8,371 nt of DNA from Planctomycetota bacterium (lineage in GTDB: Bacteria; Planctomycetota; Phycisphaerae; FEN-1346), in contig JAPLMO010000404.1 in assembly GCA_026386995.1 (NCBI GenBank), positions 1 through 8,371 of the forward strand, given 5' to 3'. The translations under genes and the position numbers were made by a program. Each line of letters begins with the position of its first letter. The first letter of the stretch is position 1. Positions 6,306 to 8,371 of the stretch are shown one piece after another. Below the pieces are notes generated by a model. That model did not search any database and was not told the origin of the DNA. It saw only the letters and a list, made by a program, of their open reading frames with translations.

Positions 6306-7214
6306 TTGCTGAAAGACCGATCGAAACTGACGACCGAGAAACGGAATGTCCGCAGCCGCGGCATCGACCGGCATTCGTCCCTGCGGATCGTCGACATAAT
6401 CAACGCCGAGGACCGCAAGGTGGCCGAGGCCGTGCGGCGCGAGCGCCGCGCCCTGGCGGAAGCGGTCGACATTGTGGCCGAACGCCTGGGGCAGGGCGGG
6501 CGGCTATTCTACGTCGGGGCCGGGACGAGCGGGCGCCTGGGCGTTCTGGATGCCGCCGAGTGCCCGCCCACCTACGGAACGCCGCGCACCATGGTGCAGG
6601 GGATCCTCGCCGGCGGGCGCAGGGCGCTCGTGCGGTCCATCGATGGTGCCGAGGACCGCGCGGCCGACGGCGCGGCGGCCGTCAGGCGGCGGCGCATCGG
6701 CAAGCGAGACGTCGTGGTCGGCATCGCGGCGTGCGGCCTGACGCCTTTCGTACGCGGCGCGATCGCGGCGGCACGCAAGGCCGGCGCGGCCACGGTCTTC
6801 GTAACCTGCGCACCGGAGGCCGTGGAGTTCATCGGCGCTAGCCTCGTCATCAACCCCGTCGTCGGGCCGGAAGTGGTCACGGGCTCAACGCGGATGAAGG
6901 CCGGCACGGCCACGAAACTGGTCCTCAACACGATCACCACGGGGGCGATGATCCGCCTCGGCAAGGTCCACGACAACCTCATGGTGGACCTCAGGGCCAC
7001 CAACGCCAAACTCCGCGACAGGGCGGAGCGCATCGTCATGGAAGTCACCGGTGTCACCCGGCCTCAGGCACGGGCGCTCCTCAAGAAAGCGCGCGGCTGG
7101 GCGAAGGTTGCGATCCTGATGCACTTCCGGAAGGTCGACTTTGGCGGCGCCCGGAAACTCCTGGCCGCGTGCGGCCAGTCGCTCCGTAAGGCGATAGAAT
7201 CACAGCCGCGCTAA
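6306..7214 (+). CDS. murQ: N-acetylmuramic acid 6-phosphate etherase
   Basis: Cleaves the D-lactyl ether of MurNAc 6-phosphate, giving GlcNAc 6-phosphate and lactate, in cytoplasmic cell-wall recycling. It is an SIS-domain protein. Key stretches are LTTEKRN (8-14), YVGAGTSGRLGVLDAAECPP (69-88, catalytic Glu85), DGAED (113-117, second catalytic Glu116), GSTRMKAGTATK (193-204) and NLMVDLRATNAKLRDRA. The motif usually reading AASGRTPY is AACGLTPF (141-148). TTG 6306 gives 302 residues, the normal family size, starting shortly before the conserved TE-RN motif. ATG 6255 would add 17 residues, mostly Arg-rich, and falls in a probable -10 box; it remains an alternative. ispH ends 71 nt upstream, so read-through from that operon is possible. 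The last 13 codons recur as a degenerate copy at 7330-7370. It converges with a GH20-type glycosidase gene, which could feed related amino sugars. Confidence 0.93.
   Translation: MLKDRSKLTTEKRNVRSRGIDRHSSLRIVDIINAEDRKVAEAVRRERRALAEAVDIVAERLGQGGRLFYVGAGTSGRLGVLDAAECPPTYGTPRTMVQGILAGGRRALVRSIDGAEDRAADGAAAVRRRRIGKRDVVVGIAACGLTPFVRGAIAAARKAGAATVFVTCAPEAVEFIGASLVINPVVGPEVVTGSTRMKAGTATKLVLNTITTGAMIRLGKVHDNLMVDLRATNAKLRDRAERIVMEVTGVTRPQARALLKKARGWAKVAILMHFRKVDFGGARKLLAACGQSLRKAIESQPR
7171..7211 (+). repeat. 41-bp direct repeat, left copy (murQ 3' end)
   Basis: The last 41 bases before the murQ stop match 7330-7370 at 35 of 41 positions, 159 bp away. The core 7190-7211 matches at 21 of 22 positions. 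This copy is intact coding sequence (GQSLRKAIESQPR). Confidence 0.85.
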
Positions 7215-7248
7215 TGTAGTGCTGCGGAAATACCGTGCTTTATTGAAT

Positions 7249-7329
7249 CGGGTGCCACGGTTGCGCCGTTCAGCAACCGTGCGGTTGTCGCGCGGAACAC
7301 GGCTGCAAACAGCGCAGCCGTGGCACCCG
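7249..7329. repeat. REPIN-like nested palindrome, copy R2
   Basis: The outer arms 7249-7260 and 7318-7329 are perfect 12-bp inverted repeats (CGGGTGCCACGG). In the left hairpin, 7256-7264 pairs with 7273-7281 (9 bp) around GCCGTTCA. In the right hairpin, 7298-7306 pairs with 7314-7322 (9 bp) around AAACAGC, which is GCTGTTT on the minus strand. The linker 7282-7297 is 16 nt, exactly as in R1. Left and right units differ by compensated changes (CGGTTGC with GCAACCG against CGGCTGC with GCAGCCG). On the minus strand the order of loops, GCTGTT then AACGGC, matches R1, so R2 is inverted relative to R1. It sits between the convergent murQ and glycosidase genes, where it could also act as a terminator. 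Confidence 0.85.
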
Positions 7330-7370
7330 GCGGCCGGTCACTACGGCAGGCGATCGAATCACAGCCGCGC
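7330..7370 (+). pseudogene. Degenerate second copy of the murQ 3' end
   Basis: This segment begins at the base after palindrome R2 and aligns without gaps to 7171-7211. The offset of 159 bp is 53 codons, so the frame is kept. It would read GRSLRQAIESQPR against GQSLRKAIESQPR in murQ. Four of six differences are synonymous and two change an amino acid (Q to R, K to Q). The murQ stop is not conserved (CAG instead of TAA). This looks like the remnant of a murQ-like coding end rather than random similarity. The opposite strand here carries the stop and last three codons of the glycosidase gene. Confidence 0.5.
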
Positions 7371-8371
7371 CAGGCGGCGGCACTCGCTCGCGGTCCGCCG
7401 CATTGCCGCCAGGTTATCGCGCAGGCGCGAGGGCTTGTTCCCCAGGAGCCAGACCCGCGCGAGTTCCCGTGCGGCCGCCTCTGTCTCCGCCGCGAGTTCT
7501 CGCAGCGCGGCCGCGGGCGGCCAGCCCCCTTCGATGATTCGCTTCAGCACCCCCGCGCGCAGGCACGCGGCGGCGTCCAGATGCGTGGCCACGGCGAACT
7601 CCTCCAGCGCCGTGCGAAGCAGCGGCTCCGCGACCTGCGCAGGGCGTGGCCACCGCAGGGCCTGGAGCGCCTCGCGATGCTTCGCCAGACTTGCGGCCTT
7701 GACGGCGGCCAGCAATTTCACGCGGCGGTCTTCGGGGTTGCGGAACTCGCGCATCGGCCCGAAGAAAACGCTGTAGAGCAGCGTGTCGTTGGCGTCCGGC
7801 AGACCCAGCGCCTCGTGCGCCCCGCCGAGCGTGCGGATCGCTTCCGGCATGCCGCACGAGGACGCACCGAACGTGTGGCTGCAAAAACGCTCCGTAAACC
7901 CCTCGTCCCGCACGCCGCGATGGCTCCAACTGTGGGCGGCGCCGTAGGCGTAGTTGTGGAGGCTGACCGCCAGCCCGTTGCGGTGGCCGTTGTCGCCCCA
8001 GTCGGTGTTCAGGAGACCCTCGGCGCCGCAGGCCAGGCCCTGGCCCGCGAATCGCCGGATGTTCCGCATCCCCAGGTCCAGCCGGCAGCCGTGCGAGTTC
8101 CAGGAGTTCGTGCCCGGGCAGACCACGCACGCCAAGCCGGCGTCGGTGATTTCATGCGTGCGCGAAATGCGCGTGCCTGGGTCGCGGTAGTCCCAGTTGA
8201 GCATCACGATGTCGCGGGGCACGTCGCCGAGGACCTCGGGGTGATCGAGAACGATGTCGGCCCACGCGTTCATCCGCTTGCCATGCCGGCGGCACAGGCG
8301 GTGGATTTTTTTGAGGAACTCCAGGTACACGCGCCCCAGGCCGATGCGTTCGGCTCGGCGCCTGCTGCGGC
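7359..8371 (-). CDS. GH20-type glycoside hydrolase, C-terminal part (5' truncated)
   Basis: The frame is open to the right edge of the window, so the start lies outside; GTG 8330 is internal. About 337 residues remain. They resemble the second half of a GH20 (beta-hexosaminidase-type) TIM barrel of a kind frequent in planctomycetes. The order is IGLGRVYLEFLKKIHRLCRR, then HGKRMNAWADIVLDHPEVLG, a strand with IVMLNWDYRDPG, CPGTNSWNSHGCR, and LLNTDWGDNGHRNG followed by AYGAAHSW. An Ala/Arg-rich helical tail follows (about the last 150 residues). The catalytic Asp-Glu pair of GH20 should be upstream and is not in view, so activity cannot be judged. Expected action is exo-cleavage of beta-linked amino sugars. 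Convergence with murQ fits amino-sugar use. The stop TGA (7361-7359) and the last three codons lie inside the murQ-like repeat, so the C-terminus may have been reset by that rearrangement. Confidence 0.72.
   Translation of the reverse strand, partial: RSRRRAERIGLGRVYLEFLKKIHRLCRRHGKRMNAWADIVLDHPEVLGDVPRDIVMLNWDYRDPGTRISRTHEITDAGLACVVCPGTNSWNSHGCRLDLGMRNIRRFAGQGLACGAEGLLNTDWGDNGHRNGLAVSLHNYAYGAAHSWSHRGVRDEGFTERFCSHTFGASSCGMPEAIRTLGGAHEALGLPDANDTLLYSVFFGPMREFRNPEDRRVKLLAAVKAASLAKHREALQALRWPRPAQVAEPLLRTALEEFAVATHLDAAACLRAGVLKRIIEGGWPPAAALRELAAETEAAARELARVWLLGNKPSRLRDNLAAMRRTASECRRLARL

Noticed and set aside
7190..7370. Simple target-site duplication flanking the R2 palindrome
   Set aside because: The repeats do not flank the element directly: the left copy ends 37 bp before it. 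The similarity extends over 41 bp with silent-site differences, which fits a coding duplicate better.
7219..7776. Open plus-strand frame of 185 codons across the R2 element and into the glycosidase 3' end
   Set aside because: It runs through a palindrome and antisense to a recognisable GH20-type protein; Arg/Ser-rich product with no family resemblance.

Overview
The window is GC-rich and compact, and its gene content suggests a planctomycete-like bacterium (phylum Planctomycetota, possibly from a metagenome bin). This is inferred from the combination of a Gfo/Idh/MocA oxidoreductase, a DUF4432 sugar-epimerase-like protein, a GH20-type glycosidase, and housekeeping proteins with the sequence flavour of that group. 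No rRNA, tRNA, CRISPR array, transposase or integrase is visible. Every gap between genes is under 150 bases.

Left part (1-2891, + strand): the 3' end of a Gfo/Idh/MocA oxidoreductase, a nested palindromic element, a DUF4432 protein with a strong Shine-Dalgarno sequence, then an exported protein built from three LPP20-like repeats. A 14-bp hairpin at 2948-2979 separates this block from a minus-strand UbiA-family membrane prenyltransferase (3016-3909).

Centre (3910-6234): the UbiA gene and a cmk-plsC-ispH operon diverge from a 79-bp region. On both sides the -10 box is so close to the start codon that the transcripts should be leaderless or nearly so. The operon supplies CDP (nucleotide metabolism), phosphatidate (phospholipid synthesis) and IPP/DMAPP (isoprenoids), and the divergent prenyltransferase would use isoprenoid diphosphates.

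Right part (6231-8371): murQ (MurNAc-6-phosphate etherase) appears to have its own promoter overlapping the ispH stop codon, and probably starts at a TTG. It converges on the 3' part of a GH20-type glycosidase gene. Both fit amino-sugar or cell-wall glycan breakdown.

The most unusual signals are in the spacers. Two elements (338-428 and 7249-7329) have the same architecture: two hairpins in inverted orientation, joined by a 16-nt linker, each with the head CGGGTG and a loop containing GCYGTT. The stems differ between elements but stay paired. This is the layout of a REP doublet (REPIN/BIME). Directly against the right edge of the second element lies a 41-bp degenerate second copy of the murQ 3' end. 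Its frame is kept and most differences are synonymous, which suggests the remnant of a lost or rearranged murQ paralogue.
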